Source: Mammaliicoccus stepanovicii
GTDB lineage: Bacteria; Bacillota; Bacilli; Staphylococcales; Staphylococcaceae
Assembly: GCF_002902525.1 (NCBI RefSeq)
Contig: NZ_PPQZ01000017.1
Span: 1-44,584 of the forward strand
Reading direction: 5' to 3'
DNA length: 44,584 nt
The notes under the pieces were generated by a model that did not search any database, was not told the DNA's origin, and was given only the letters and a program-made list of their open reading frames with translations. This document shows positions 17,501-25,548 of the stretch, in pieces (position 1 is the stretch's first letter; every line of letters begins with the position of its first letter). Both the position numbers and the translations under genes were made by a program.

Positions 17501-19007
17501 ATAGCGATTCTGGTCTTGAGCTCAATACTGCTACTGGTGTATCAAACCCCATTGCACCAAGGGGGTCTTTCTTCTCATTAACTAATTCTGACATATATTT
17601 ATCAATTTCTTCTTTCGTGTAACCAAAACGACGTTGTAACTCGAACAATTGTTGTTTGTCTATGTTTGACGCTTTCGCATCTATTCCATTTACGTCTAAG
17701 TCTTTTTGACTAATCCATTCGTCATATGGGTATTCATTTGCAATCCTTTGCTTCAATCCATCATTTTCAATTACTTTATTTTGTTTAAAATCAACCAACA
17801 ATAATTTCCCAGGGTTTAATTGTCCTTTATAGACTACATTTTCCTCATCAACATCTATCACACCAACTTCTGAAGAAAATATAATTTCATTTGTATCTGT
17901 TATTGTGTATCTACCTGGTCTCAAGCCATTACGGTCTGTTAATGCGCCTAATTTATCTCCATCACAGAAACTAATCATTGTAGGACCATCCCATGGTTCC
18001 ATTAAATAACTATAATATTCATAAAACGCTCTAATTTTCGGGTCTTGTGTGTCGTTATAAAGCCACGGTTCAGGTATCAACAACATAGCTGCTTGTTCAG
18101 GCGGTATACTTAAACTTAAAAACTCCAAAGCATTATCTACAATAGAAGAATCACTACCTGATTCATCTAAGACGGTTCCAATCTTGTCTTTGACGTCACC
18201 AAATATCGTTTCTATTAGTTTATCTTGTCTTGCTCTCATCCAATTCACATTACCTTGAATAGTATTGATTTCACCATTGTGCATCAACAGTCTATTAGGG
18301 TGCGCTCTTTTCCAACTTGGAAATGTATTTGTACTAAATCTTGAATGTACTGAGCCAAATTTAGATTCATATGCATCATCTAATATATCTAAATACAGCC
18401 CTCTAATTTGATCAGATCGTAGCCACCCTTTATAAACAATTGTTCTTCTCGATAAACTAGAGAAATACAAATCTAAATCTTGCTCATCACTATATCGTTC
18501 AATTTGTTTACGCGCTATAAATAATGAACGATCAAAGTGTTCACTAGATTCACTTGCCACAAAAACTTGCTGAATATGTGGCATTGTTTCTGCAACATGA
18601 TTCGCCAATACAGAAGTGTCTACAGGTACGTCTCTATAGTAGAGGACCTTTAGACCTTCCTCTTCAAAATAGGCGTTAAACTTTTCTTCATGAGTTGTGC
18701 CTTCTATTTTTTCATTTGAAAAGAACATGCCTACAGCATACTGTTCTTCTTCTGGTAATTTTAATTTTAATTTTTGTTTGAAATATCGGTGAGGGACTTC
18801 AGTCATGATACCGGCGCCATCGCCTGTAATACCATCTGCTCCAACTCCACCTCTATGATCTAATCTGCAAAGCATTTCAATTGATTTTAAAACAATATCA
18901 TGTGATCTTTTGTTATCCATGTTGGCATAAAAACCAATTCCACAAGCATCATGCTCGTCTCTTGAATCATATAGGCCAAGTTGTTTTCTATCCTTCTTAA
19001 ATGACAT
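14514..19007 (-). CDS. gltB: glutamate synthase (NADPH), large subunit
   Basis: This is the 1497-residue catalytic subunit of glutamate synthase. Cys22 in DACGIGF is the N-terminal glutaminase nucleophile, so 21 residues are a cleaved propeptide. The class II amidotransferase domain is followed by the central domain, the FMN-binding synthase domain (GEGGENPERF and KPGEGGQLPG motifs, near 900-960) with the cluster cysteines around CHKDTCPVG, and the C-terminal beta-helix (GERFCVRNSG, GGRVVILG). Length and order are standard. It is divergent from the LysR gene at 19150, its likely activator. Confidence 0.98.
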   Translation of the reverse strand: MSFKKDRKQLGLYDSRDEHDACGIGFYANMDNKRSHDIVLKSIEMLCRLDHRGGVGADGITGDGAGIMTEVPHRYFKQKLKLKLPEEEQYAVGMFFSNEKIEGTTHEEKFNAYFEEEGLKVLYYRDVPVDTSVLANHVAETMPHIQQVFVASESSEHFDRSLFIARKQIERYSDEQDLDLYFSSLSRRTIVYKGWLRSDQIRGLYLDILDDAYESKFGSVHSRFSTNTFPSWKRAHPNRLLMHNGEINTIQGNVNWMRARQDKLIETIFGDVKDKIGTVLDESGSDSSIVDNALEFLSLSIPPEQAAMLLIPEPWLYNDTQDPKIRAFYEYYSYLMEPWDGPTMISFCDGDKLGALTDRNGLRPGRYTITDTNEIIFSSEVGVIDVDEENVVYKGQLNPGKLLLVDFKQNKVIENDGLKQRIANEYPYDEWISQKDLDVNGIDAKASNIDKQQLFELQRRFGYTKEEIDKYMSELVNEKKDPLGAMGFDTPVAVLSSRPESLFNYFKQHFAQVTNPPIDSYREKIVTSELAYLGKEGNLLLPSENNTKRIQLNHPILSKAQLSAIEESHYQIAKFATTYKGILKDALEELGQKVSEAVNNGAEIIVLEDETVAKDDGLFAMPILLAVSHIHQYLIRTGQRLDTSIVAYSGECREVHHVATLLGYGANAIVPYLAQYTVEDLTTSGRLEGTVEENVDTYNQTLSAGVIKVMAKMGISTVQSYQGAQIFEAVGLSKDVVEAYFTGTPSKLSGISIETIDNENKARQSERIHHLNSGSTFQWRQQGEHHAFNPKTIHLLQHACRENNFDMFKEYSEAADNERMSHLRNLLDFNSDRKVSLKEVESADEIVKRFKTGAMSFGSISEEAHQTLAEAMNRIGGRSNSGEGGENPERFIIKEDGTNYMSAIKQVASGRFGVTSDYLQHAKEIQIKVAQGAKPGEGGQLPGTKVYPWVAEVRGSTPGVGLISPPPHHDIYSIEDLAQLIHDLKNANRKSDISVKLVSKSGVGTIAAGVAKAYADKIVISGYDGGTGASPKTSIQHAGLPWEIGLSETHQTLMLNGLRSRVTLETDGKLMTGRDVALACALGAEEFAFASAPLVVLGCIMMRVCHKDTCPVGIATQNGELRKLFTGKADHIVNFMYFIAEEIREILASLGLKKMDELVGRTDLLKVSKRYYTHPKARELDIEALLFTNEGERHRQINQNHHLDEGFDLTKLYEDAKASIDAGEKFVGSYNIGNTERDVGVITGSYITEVHGEPGLPEDTIHIKTFKHAGQSYGAFIPKGMTLHHTGDANDYFGKGLSGGKLILKAPNKDREQNIIVGNVCFYGATSGTSYINGRAGERFCVRNSGVNVVVEGIGDHGLEYMTGGRVVILGDVGRNFGQGMSGGVCYALPTDVKAFKDTNQLDSLEFETLTDQNEILNLKHMLEEHVKYTNSKKAKSVLASFDTMTEQFVKVIPKDYKLMMQKIAQHKIENEEDALLNAFFDERKTIDGEGELASVY

Positions 19008-19097
19008 ATAAACTCACCTCAACTATAAATTTCAGAATCTTCAATATTTTGTAGTCTATATCATACTTTACAACAACTCATCTTAACAATATATAAA

Positions 19098-19125
19098 TTA
19101 GATGAAATATATCTAAAAATTAGAT
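19098..19125. promoter_or_regulatory. overlapping dyads, candidate LysR (GltC) binding sites
   Basis: Three half-sites lie in a row between gltB and the LysR gene: TTAGAT (19098-19103), ATCTAA (19111-19116) and TTAGAT (19120-19125). The first two form an inverted repeat with a 7-base spacer and the last two one with a 3-base spacer, sharing the middle half-site. The location is right for autoregulation of the LysR gene and activation of gltB. Assignment is inference. Confidence 0.5.
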
Positions 19126-19149
19126 AGAATTAAATATGAGGTGGTCATA

Positions 19150-20037
19150 ATGGAAATAAAACAATTAATTTACTTTAGAGAAGTTGCAGAACGCGAGCAT
19201 ATTTCAGAGGCAGCATTGGAATTAGAAATTGCACAATCAGCTGTAAGTAGACAAATTTCTAACTTAGAAAAGGAATTAAACACGACTTTATTTTTAAGAG
19301 AAGGAAGAAACGTTAAACTAACTGACAGTGGTGAATTGTTACTATCGCAAACGAATCAAATATTAAGTTTAATAGATGAAACAAAACAATTATTCCATAA
19401 TCACGACGAAATGGATAAGCGCGCTATTAAGGTTGCATATACTGAAAGCTATGTTTCACAAGCACTACCAGCTATCATAAAATCTTACGAAAGAGACTTT
19501 TCCATTGAAATACGACCCGTTTTAATGTCACCTACTGAAATAGAGGAAGCATTACAAGCCCATCAAATAGATGTTGCTTTATCCGAATTAACACCTAAAC
19601 TTGTAAACAATGGTAATACTGTTAAACATCCTTTGTTTGAAGAAACTTATAATTTATATGTACATAATCATAATGATCTTTCAATGAACCCTAAACCGCC
19701 ATTGTCTCAATTAAGGGATCAATATATATATCATTACAACACGTTACCTAATCAAATTGCACAATTAATTCGAAAACATACATCTCAAAAAGTTTATCCT
19801 ATTTCAAATCCGGCACTATTACGTCAAACGTTACTTTCGGAAAAAGGCGTACTTATTCTTCCAGATTATTTAAGTGATCAAGTAAAAAATGATAAATTAG
19901 TTAAAATACCCCTTACACATACCGAATTAAAAAGAACAATTAATATTATTTATCAAAAAAACAATCAAAATAAAAATTTAAACTCTTTCATTCAGCATGC
20001 TAGAACATTATTACAACGACAAGCTACTTATCATTAA
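19150..20037 (+). CDS. gltC: LysR family transcriptional regulator, GltC-like
   Basis: This is a LysR-type regulator predicted to activate gltBD in response to nitrogen/carbon state. Of 295 residues the N-terminal winged helix is clear ([20 protein letters not shown] and [14 protein letters not shown], to about residue 60), followed by a periplasmic-binding-like effector domain. I start at ATG 19150 because GAGGTGG lies 5-7 bases upstream, not at the earlier GTG. It is divergent from gltB, as GltC is in B. subtilis and S. aureus. The symbol rests on family and position. Confidence 0.9.
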   Translation: MEIKQLIYFREVAEREHISEAALELEIAQSAVSRQISNLEKELNTTLFLREGRNVKLTDSGELLLSQTNQILSLIDETKQLFHNHDEMDKRAIKVAYTESYVSQALPAIIKSYERDFSIEIRPVLMSPTEIEEALQAHQIDVALSELTPKLVNNGNTVKHPLFEETYNLYVHNHNDLSMNPKPPLSQLRDQYIYHYNTLPNQIAQLIRKHTSQKVYPISNPALLRQTLLSEKGVLILPDYLSDQVKNDKLVKIPLTHTELKRTINIIYQKNNQNKNLNSFIQHARTLLQRQATYH

Positions 20038-20053
20038 GGAGGTATGTATTGTA

Positions 20054-20665
20054 ATGGATTTTATAAATAGAACAACTGAAGAAATCGCGAAAGATTTACT
20101 TGGTGTCAAGATTATACATGAAACAGAGGAAGTCACTTATACAGGATATATTGTTGAAACAGAAGCATATATTGGCATTCATGACCGTGCCGCACATTCT
20201 TATAACGGCAAAAACACGCAAAGTATTCGTTCGTTATATAAAGAAGGTGGTATTATTTATGCACATTCCATGCATAAGCAGTTGCTTATAAATTTCGTGA
20301 CACAAACTGAAGGTGAACCTCAAGGTGTCCTTATTCGAGCAATCGAACCTGAACAAGGTATTGAACAAATGAATATGAATCGAATGCACAAATCTGGGTA
20401 TGAATTAACAAACGGTCCCGGAAAACTCACTCAAGCTATGAACATATCTAAGAAATTAGACGGTACACGCATAGGAGAAGGTTGTTTAAAGATAGACCTT
20501 AAAAACCGCAAGTACCCTAAAAATATCGATTCATCTCCTAGAATTGGCGTACCAAACAAAGGAGAATGGACAACAAAACATTTGAGATTCACAGTATCTG
20601 GACATCCTTATATTTCTAAAGCAAGAAAACGAGATACAATCCCAATAAATGAGACTTGGTTATAG
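20054..20665 (+). CDS. 3-methyladenine DNA glycosylase (AAG/MPG family)
   Basis: This base-excision repair enzyme removes alkylated purines such as 3-methyladenine. The 203-residue protein has the family signature [17 protein letters not shown] near 33-49, holding the catalytic glutamate, and the later [12 protein letters not shown] motif. Start ATG 20054 is the only sensible one: the upstream frame overlaps the LysR gene. AAGGAGG at 20036-20042 lies 11 bases before it, on the long side. Its ribosome site overlaps the LysR stop, so the two are likely cotranscribed. Confidence 0.93.
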   Translation: MDFINRTTEEIAKDLLGVKIIHETEEVTYTGYIVETEAYIGIHDRAAHSYNGKNTQSIRSLYKEGGIIYAHSMHKQLLINFVTQTEGEPQGVLIRAIEPEQGIEQMNMNRMHKSGYELTNGPGKLTQAMNISKKLDGTRIGEGCLKIDLKNRKYPKNIDSSPRIGVPNKGEWTTKHLRFTVSGHPYISKARKRDTIPINETWL

Positions 20666-20666
20666 T

Positions 20667-20695
20667 TTGAAGTTAGCAAACTAAATAAGTATACT
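20667..20695 (+). promoter_or_regulatory. promoter of the YibE/YibF pair
   Basis: -35 TTGAAG (20667-20672) and -10 TATACT (20690-20695) are 17 bases apart. The start of transcription would fall about 30 bases before the first YibE/F gene. Confidence 0.6.
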
Positions 20696-20734
20696 ATTGT
20701 TTATTCAAATCAATAAGCGATGAGGCATAGTTAT

Positions 20735-21853
20735 ATGAAACAACTACTACAATCCAAATTAAAGCGTCCTTTCACTATGATGATGATTACTTTTTGTATC
20801 ATATTTATTGGCGCGCTCATATTTACACAACATAATGTTGCTTTCTACAAAACACCTATTGGTGAAATTACACAGATTTCAAATCAAAAAAGCACACAAA
20901 CAATAGACCAAAACAAAAACAAAGATACAAAACATACAGAAAAACTAACGATTGAAATTTTAAATGGTAAATACAAAGGGGATAAATTAAACGTTCCCCA
21001 TAAATATACAGATTCATTAACTTATGCTGAGAAATACAAACCAAATCAAAAATTACTCTTGTCTTACAATGGCGATGAAAACTCTGCCATTGTTAAAGGT
21101 TTAAAAAGAGACACTTCAGTTGTATTCTTAACCGGTTTATTTCTATTCATACTCCTTATAGTTGGAAAGAAATCTGGATTCAATTCAATCATATCGTTAA
21201 TTATTAATGTAACGATGTTGTTCATCATGATTAATACTTTTACAAAGTATAATAATCAGCATTTCTTTATTTTGATGGCAATCACTGTTATATTTTCAAC
21301 AATTATTTCTTTATTACTTGTTACAGGATTTAAACAAAAGACAATAGTAGCTATTATCTCCACACTGTTAGGTACATTTTTAAGTATAGGTATTTCACAG
21401 CTTGTTCTAATGTTAACCAACAGTAATGGCATTAAATATGAAACGATGAGTTTCTTAACTATTCAACCCACTCAAATATTTCTTGCTTCTGTCTTAATAG
21501 GTTCACTTGGCGCTGTTATGGATGTCGCTATTACATTAACTAGTTCGTTGTATGAAATTAAAGCGCAACACCCTGAAATTTCTTTACGTCGTTTAAGACA
21601 ATCGGGAGTCAATATCGGTAAAGATATTATGGGAACGATGACAAATATATTGTTCTTTGCATATTTATCCGGAAGCATTCCAATGGTCATATTATATTTT
21701 AAAAATAGTAATACCGTGACATATACATTATCGATGAATTGGTCCCTTGAAATTGCAAGAGCGTTAATGGGAGGAATAGGAATTGTTATTACGATTCCTA
21801 TCACAATATTTGTCGCAATGATATTTTTAAAGAGAGAGGAGGCTAACCGATGA
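20735..21853 (+). CDS. YibE/F family membrane protein (longer partner)
   Basis: This is a polytopic membrane protein of the YibE/F family, whose role is unknown. The 372 residues begin with one hydrophobic segment (about 12-30), then an extracytoplasmic region to about 125, then roughly seven membrane helices. The family motif with conserved Asp and Gly is seen as GSLGAVMDVAITLTSSLYEI. I place the start at ATG 20735 (GAGG nine bases upstream); an in-frame ATG at 20720 is the alternative. Its stop overlaps the start of a second YibE/F gene by four bases. Confidence 0.85.
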   Translation: MKQLLQSKLKRPFTMMMITFCIIFIGALIFTQHNVAFYKTPIGEITQISNQKSTQTIDQNKNKDTKHTEKLTIEILNGKYKGDKLNVPHKYTDSLTYAEKYKPNQKLLLSYNGDENSAIVKGLKRDTSVVFLTGLFLFILLIVGKKSGFNSIISLIINVTMLFIMINTFTKYNNQHFFILMAITVIFSTIISLLLVTGFKQKTIVAIISTLLGTFLSIGISQLVLMLTNSNGIKYETMSFLTIQPTQIFLASVLIGSLGAVMDVAITLTSSLYEIKAQHPEISLRRLRQSGVNIGKDIMGTMTNILFFAYLSGSIPMVILYFKNSNTVTYTLSMNWSLEIARALMGGIGIVITIPITIFVAMIFLKREEANR

Positions 21854-22629
21854 ATGCTACTTTCATTTTAGCCTTTATCTTATTAATACTTATGGTTATA
21901 TTCGGCGGACAAAAAGGGTTCCGTTCTTTCGTTACACTTTTCTTAAATTTATTAACATTACTTATTGCGTTATTACTTATCATATATAAAGCCCCTATTT
22001 TCATTGTGTTATTTATATTTTGCATTTTAATCGCATGTATTAATTTATTCTATATCAATCAATACAATACAAAGACACAAGCAGCATTTATAGCAACGAT
22101 TATAACGACACTTATTTTAATGGGGCTTATTTATTTCATTGTAGATATGTCTATGATTCAAGGATTCACTGAAGAAGAACAAGATGAAACGTATATTTTT
22201 TCTATGGATGTCGGCATTAATTATGCTCAACTTATGGTTTTCACAATAGTACTAGCAGTGATTGCTGCAGTGATTGATTTATCTATTTCCATCAGTTCAC
22301 CGATGTATGAATTGTACGAAGCGCACCCAAACATCAACTTAAATCAACTTTATAAATCAGGCATTTCAATCGGTAGAGATATCCTTTCTACAACGACAAA
22401 TACGATTTATTTTGCATTTATTGGTGGACAAATCACGTTGTTCTTCTGGTTTGGAAAACTGCATTATACATTTGGCGAAATTATTAATGCCAAAATATTT
22501 GCAGCAGAAATTATCACCATATTGTTAGGTGGTATTGCTGTATGTATTGCTATACCCATCACTTCATTTATCACGATCCATCTCATTAAGAGAAATCAAA
22601 GATCCCAAACTAAAGAGCCTAAGACATAA
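21850..22629 (+). CDS. YibE/F family membrane protein (shorter partner)
   Basis: A 259-residue, mostly hydrophobic YibE/F family protein with about seven or eight membrane helices. It matches the C-terminal half of the preceding gene (compare VIAAVIDLSISISSPMYELYEAHP with the equivalent segment there) and lacks its extracytoplasmic domain. The ATG overlaps the upstream stop (ATGA), a sign of coupled translation, so the two probably form a heteromeric complex. No substrate can be inferred. Confidence 0.85.
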   Translation: MNATFILAFILLILMVIFGGQKGFRSFVTLFLNLLTLLIALLLIIYKAPIFIVLFIFCILIACINLFYINQYNTKTQAAFIATIITTLILMGLIYFIVDMSMIQGFTEEEQDETYIFSMDVGINYAQLMVFTIVLAVIAAVIDLSISISSPMYELYEAHPNINLNQLYKSGISIGRDILSTTTNTIYFAFIGGQITLFFWFGKLHYTFGEIINAKIFAAEIITILLGGIAVCIAIPITSFITIHLIKRNQRSQTKEPKT

Positions 22630-22650
22630 AAATAATTGTCTTAGGCTCTT
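22613..22650. terminator. bidirectional terminator between the YibE/F pair and a VOC gene
   Basis: Perfect 14-base arms (AAGAGCCTAAGACA at 22613-22626 and its complement at 22637-22650) with a 10-base loop. It overlaps the stop codon region of the second YibE/F gene and lies 34 bases past the stop of the convergent VOC gene. The T tract is modest on the plus side. Confidence 0.7.
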
Positions 22651-22683
22651 GTTCTTTAATATAAACGCAATAATATCGATTCA

Positions 22684-23613
22684 TTAAATTGGTTCTAAGT
22701 TATCCTCAATTTCTTGACGTCTAGGTTCTAAAAACTCAGGTAAGTCTAATTGTTGTCCTAATTGTTCAACATCATCATACGGCAATCCCGGTCCGTCTGT
22801 TGCGAACTCTATCAATATATGAGAATGTCTGTAATATAAGCTTTTAAAGAAATCTCTATCAACGATACCTGAATGTAAAACTTCCTTATTATCTAGTAAT
22901 TCTTTAACTTTGTTAAGTTCCGCTTCATCTTTAACTGCTAAAGCTAGATGATGAATACTACCTTTACCAGGTCTTTCTTTTTGACCTTCTTCTTCTTTCA
23001 AAATAATATCACTATATAAACCTTCTTGATCAATCGTATAAACAAGCTCACTTTCAGAATCCACTAATTTGAAATTCAAATCATTTTCTAGAAAATTTTT
23101 CATACTCGTGATGTCATTTATTTTAAATTCAATTGGACCCATACCCATTATTTGGTGTTCTTCTGGAATATCCGTGTAACGGTTTTTCCTCCAATCAGCA
23201 GGTATTTTTCTATCATTATTAGGTATCAAGACCATTTCTAATCCCTCATGATCTCTAAATTTCAATGACATCATACCGTTATATATCCCTACATCATCAT
23301 GATCTACATTTAAATACTCAAATCTATCCTTCCAATAGGATAGACTTGCTTCATCCGGCACTAATAATCCAATTCTAGAAATAGCATTCGTTCCTTTATG
23401 AGTCTGACCCATAGGTTTTAATTCGAAGAAAGTTAAAGATGTCCCATTAGATCCTACTTCATCTCCGTAAAAGAGATGATACATAGATGGATCATCTTGA
23501 TTAACCGTTTTTAAGTATAGTCTTAAACCTAACTTCTCTACGAAAAACACTTTATTTAATTTAGCATCCTTAGTTAACATTGAGATGTGATGATGTCCTA
23601 AAATTTCTACCAT
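22684..23613 (-). CDS. VOC family protein, ring-cleaving dioxygenase-like
   Basis: This 309-residue protein is made of two vicinal-oxygen-chelate (glyoxalase-fold) modules: ILGHHHISMLTKDAKLN starts the first, MGPIEFKIND near 156 the second, with metal-ligand candidates His in HHHISM and SIHHLALAVKD and Glu in ILIEFATDGPG. The family includes the MhqA/MhqO/MhqE dioxygenase-like proteins of Firmicutes, linked to quinone and catechol stress. It resembles the other VOC protein of this window (31452-32417). GGAGGT precedes the ATG. It stands alone between terminators. Substrate unknown. Confidence 0.85.
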   Translation of the reverse strand: MVEILGHHHISMLTKDAKLNKVFFVEKLGLRLYLKTVNQDDPSMYHLFYGDEVGSNGTSLTFFELKPMGQTHKGTNAISRIGLLVPDEASLSYWKDRFEYLNVDHDDVGIYNGMMSLKFRDHEGLEMVLIPNNDRKIPADWRKNRYTDIPEEHQIMGMGPIEFKINDITSMKNFLENDLNFKLVDSESELVYTIDQEGLYSDIILKEEEGQKERPGKGSIHHLALAVKDEAELNKVKELLDNKEVLHSGIVDRDFFKSLYYRHSHILIEFATDGPGLPYDDVEQLGQQLDLPEFLEPRRQEIEDNLEPI

Positions 23614-23729
23614 AACGTACCTCCAATATTTTTAACTTTATTATAACGATTTCTGATTCATCTTGATAGAAATTACGCTTATCCCGTCCTTTAGACATCC
23701 CTCACAAAGAAGGTACTATGCCGGCATGG

Positions 23730-24221
23730 TTAAGTGTATTTTGTCAGTAAATATTGATACACATGTTCGAATCCTTTAACCCATGTATCTTCTACATAAG
23801 TCACGACTTCATCTCGATACAACTGCATAAATAATGATACTGCGTCTTTGTGTGTTTCAGAGTTATTCAGGTCATTAATTTGAATTAGAACGTCATAGAT
23901 ATCTATAGGCAAATGGTGTGCCGCTTTTTTACCTAGTATTGCTTTTTGTGGGTAATGTTTATGTAGCAGTACTATAATCATGTGATCAAGTGCTTTATCA
24001 ATCATTTTTGATGTCCATAAAAACTGATTCCGCCCAACAATATGATCATATTGAAAAATAAACCAACAACTATCAAGTGCAGACTCATAAAACTGTTCAG
24101 TCGTTAATCCTAGGTCTTTCTTTTGATAATGAAGCATCAATTGATTGGGATCATATAGCACTTTAATTTCATCTGTGCTTGGATAATTATCTTCATATAC
24201 GATATAGCAATCCACAGGCAT
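23730..24221 (-). CDS. probable remnant: C-terminal part of an aminoglycoside-adenylyltransferase-like nucleotidyltransferase
   Basis: A 163-residue reading frame. It opens with MPVDCYIVYED, which resembles the end of a nucleotidyltransferase catalytic domain, and continues with a helical part (NQFLWTSKMIDKALDHMIIV, then LGKKAAHHLP) like the C-terminal half of ANT(6)-type enzymes. The similar reading continues 12 codons upstream of the ATG (TAISVKITDNNA) until a TAG at 24258-24260. No GS...D-x-D catalytic segment exists before it. The gap to the next terminator is under 60 bases. I infer a 5' truncation and loss of activity. The family call comes from pattern memory and is moderate. Confidence 0.5.
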   Translation of the reverse strand: MPVDCYIVYEDNYPSTDEIKVLYDPNQLMLHYQKKDLGLTTEQFYESALDSCWFIFQYDHIVGRNQFLWTSKMIDKALDHMIIVLLHKHYPQKAILGKKAAHHLPIDIYDVLIQINDLNNSETHKDAVSLFMQLYRDEVVTYVEDTWVKGFEHVYQYLLTKYT

Positions 24222-24312
24222 TGCGTTATTATCCGTTATCTTGACGCTTATCGCTGTCTACGTTAGCCATTCATTATTTAAACAAGCTCAGCACGTTTAA
24301 TATTTTATAACA

Positions 24313-24361
24313 AAAAATCGAACGCATAATAGGATCAGTCCTAATCATGTGTTCGATTTTT
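24313..24361 (-). terminator. terminator after the opine-dehydrogenase-like gene
   Basis: Outer arms AAAAATCGAAC (24313-24323) and its complement (24351-24361) enclose an inner TAGGA/TCCTA stem. On the minus strand a T run follows. It lies just past the stop at 24378. Confidence 0.7.
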
Positions 24362-24377
24362 GATTTTAGTATATTTC

Positions 24378-25448
24378 TTATTCTAGCCCTAGTTTATCTA
24401 GTCCTAGTTCTTCTACTGTCAATCCTTCTTCAAAGAAATCTCTTTCTAAAATTGTAGACGCTATAACAATTATTGCATCAATATTAGGTGTTGCTACTCC
24501 AATAGCACGTCCTAAACTAGACCAAAGAACTAAACCATATGCAATATCCTCTGTGAGGTATCTATTCTCTACTTCATTTGGCCCTTTAATTTGTGAAAAT
24601 ACTGTACTTGTATTAAATAACTTGTTTAATGACATTTCTTCATCCTCTTCGGATAAATAACCTCTATCTATTCTGGCACCTTTTGCTGTATTTAATTCAA
24701 AACCTAGCTTTCTACCTAATGATAACCTTTCTAATTCAACAGCATGTAGCAATTTAACTGTATGAGGTGTTATACCTTCTTTATATAAAGCGAATTCATC
24801 AGCATAGTCTATTCTACCGACATTTAATAATGTTGGTCCAGGATGTACTTCTGGATTACCATTTTCTAAGTTTGTCTTCCACAAGCTTTCTTCTTTCACG
24901 ATATAAGGATATAAATCTTTAATTAGATTAAAGCTTTCTGTTAAGTAACTTTTATCGTATGTTGAATAATGTACTTTTCGAACATTTAAAGATAAATTTA
25001 CGACTGCTTGATCATAGTCGACACGTGTCCCATATGTCAGTGTATTGATTTCTGCAAATTTCGGCATAACTTCAGAATGACTTTGTTCTAATACATTAAT
25101 AAATCGTATCGAACCCATTGCAGCTGCCATATTGAAGAGTATAAGTTGATCATCTTTTAAAAATCTAGCCATAATCTTAGCATAATGCTCTATAAATGAT
25201 GACGGAATAATCACTTGTATAATTTCTGCATCTTGTAATACATATTCCATATCATCACTTATTTTTGTAAATTTAACAAAAGATTGTTCACCTTCATTAT
25301 TAAAGTCAAATCCACCTCTTTCAAGTGCTTTATCGAATTTATGAATTGATTGATTTCGACAATACAATCGAACATCATGACCTTTACTTATCATATCTAA
25401 TGCTGCGGTTACTGCACCATTCCCAGAACCTACAATTGCAATTTTCAT
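24378..25448 (-). CDS. NAD(P)-dependent opine/octopine dehydrogenase family protein
   Basis: A 356-residue oxidoreductase with an N-terminal Rossmann domain (GSGNGAVTAALDM, from Gly7) and a C-terminal octopine-dehydrogenase-type helical domain (motif EVHPGPTLLNVGRIDY, with the catalytic His). Such enzymes form or split secondary amines between an amino acid and a 2-oxo acid. It is shorter than staphylopine dehydrogenase CntM, and no nicotianamine synthase or metal transporter is nearby. Its upstream neighbour on the same strand, 100 bases away, is ornithine aminotransferase, which suggests an ornithine- or arginine-derived opine. GGAGGGAG precedes the ATG. Substrate is inference. Confidence 0.75.
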   Translation of the reverse strand: MKIAIVGSGNGAVTAALDMISKGHDVRLYCRNQSIHKFDKALERGGFDFNNEGEQSFVKFTKISDDMEYVLQDAEIIQVIIPSSFIEHYAKIMARFLKDDQLILFNMAAAMGSIRFINVLEQSHSEVMPKFAEINTLTYGTRVDYDQAVVNLSLNVRKVHYSTYDKSYLTESFNLIKDLYPYIVKEESLWKTNLENGNPEVHPGPTLLNVGRIDYADEFALYKEGITPHTVKLLHAVELERLSLGRKLGFELNTAKGARIDRGYLSEEDEEMSLNKLFNTSTVFSQIKGPNEVENRYLTEDIAYGLVLWSSLGRAIGVATPNIDAIIVIASTILERDFFEEGLTVEELGLDKLGLE

Positions 25449-25548
25449 GTTATAAATCTCCCTCCATTAATATATATGATCTCTTAATAACTATATACCC
25501 AGGAAATTTTAACATATTTATTAGCATTGTTAAGCATGTCTTTTAATT

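Noticed and set aside
23718-23727. Perfect 10-base palindrome ATGCCGGCAT between two minus-strand genes
   Set aside because: Short, single copy and not in a clear promoter; expected by chance at this scale.
24378-25448. Staphylopine (cnt) metallophore locus
   Set aside because: The dehydrogenase is too short and no CntK, CntL or transporter genes are adjacent.
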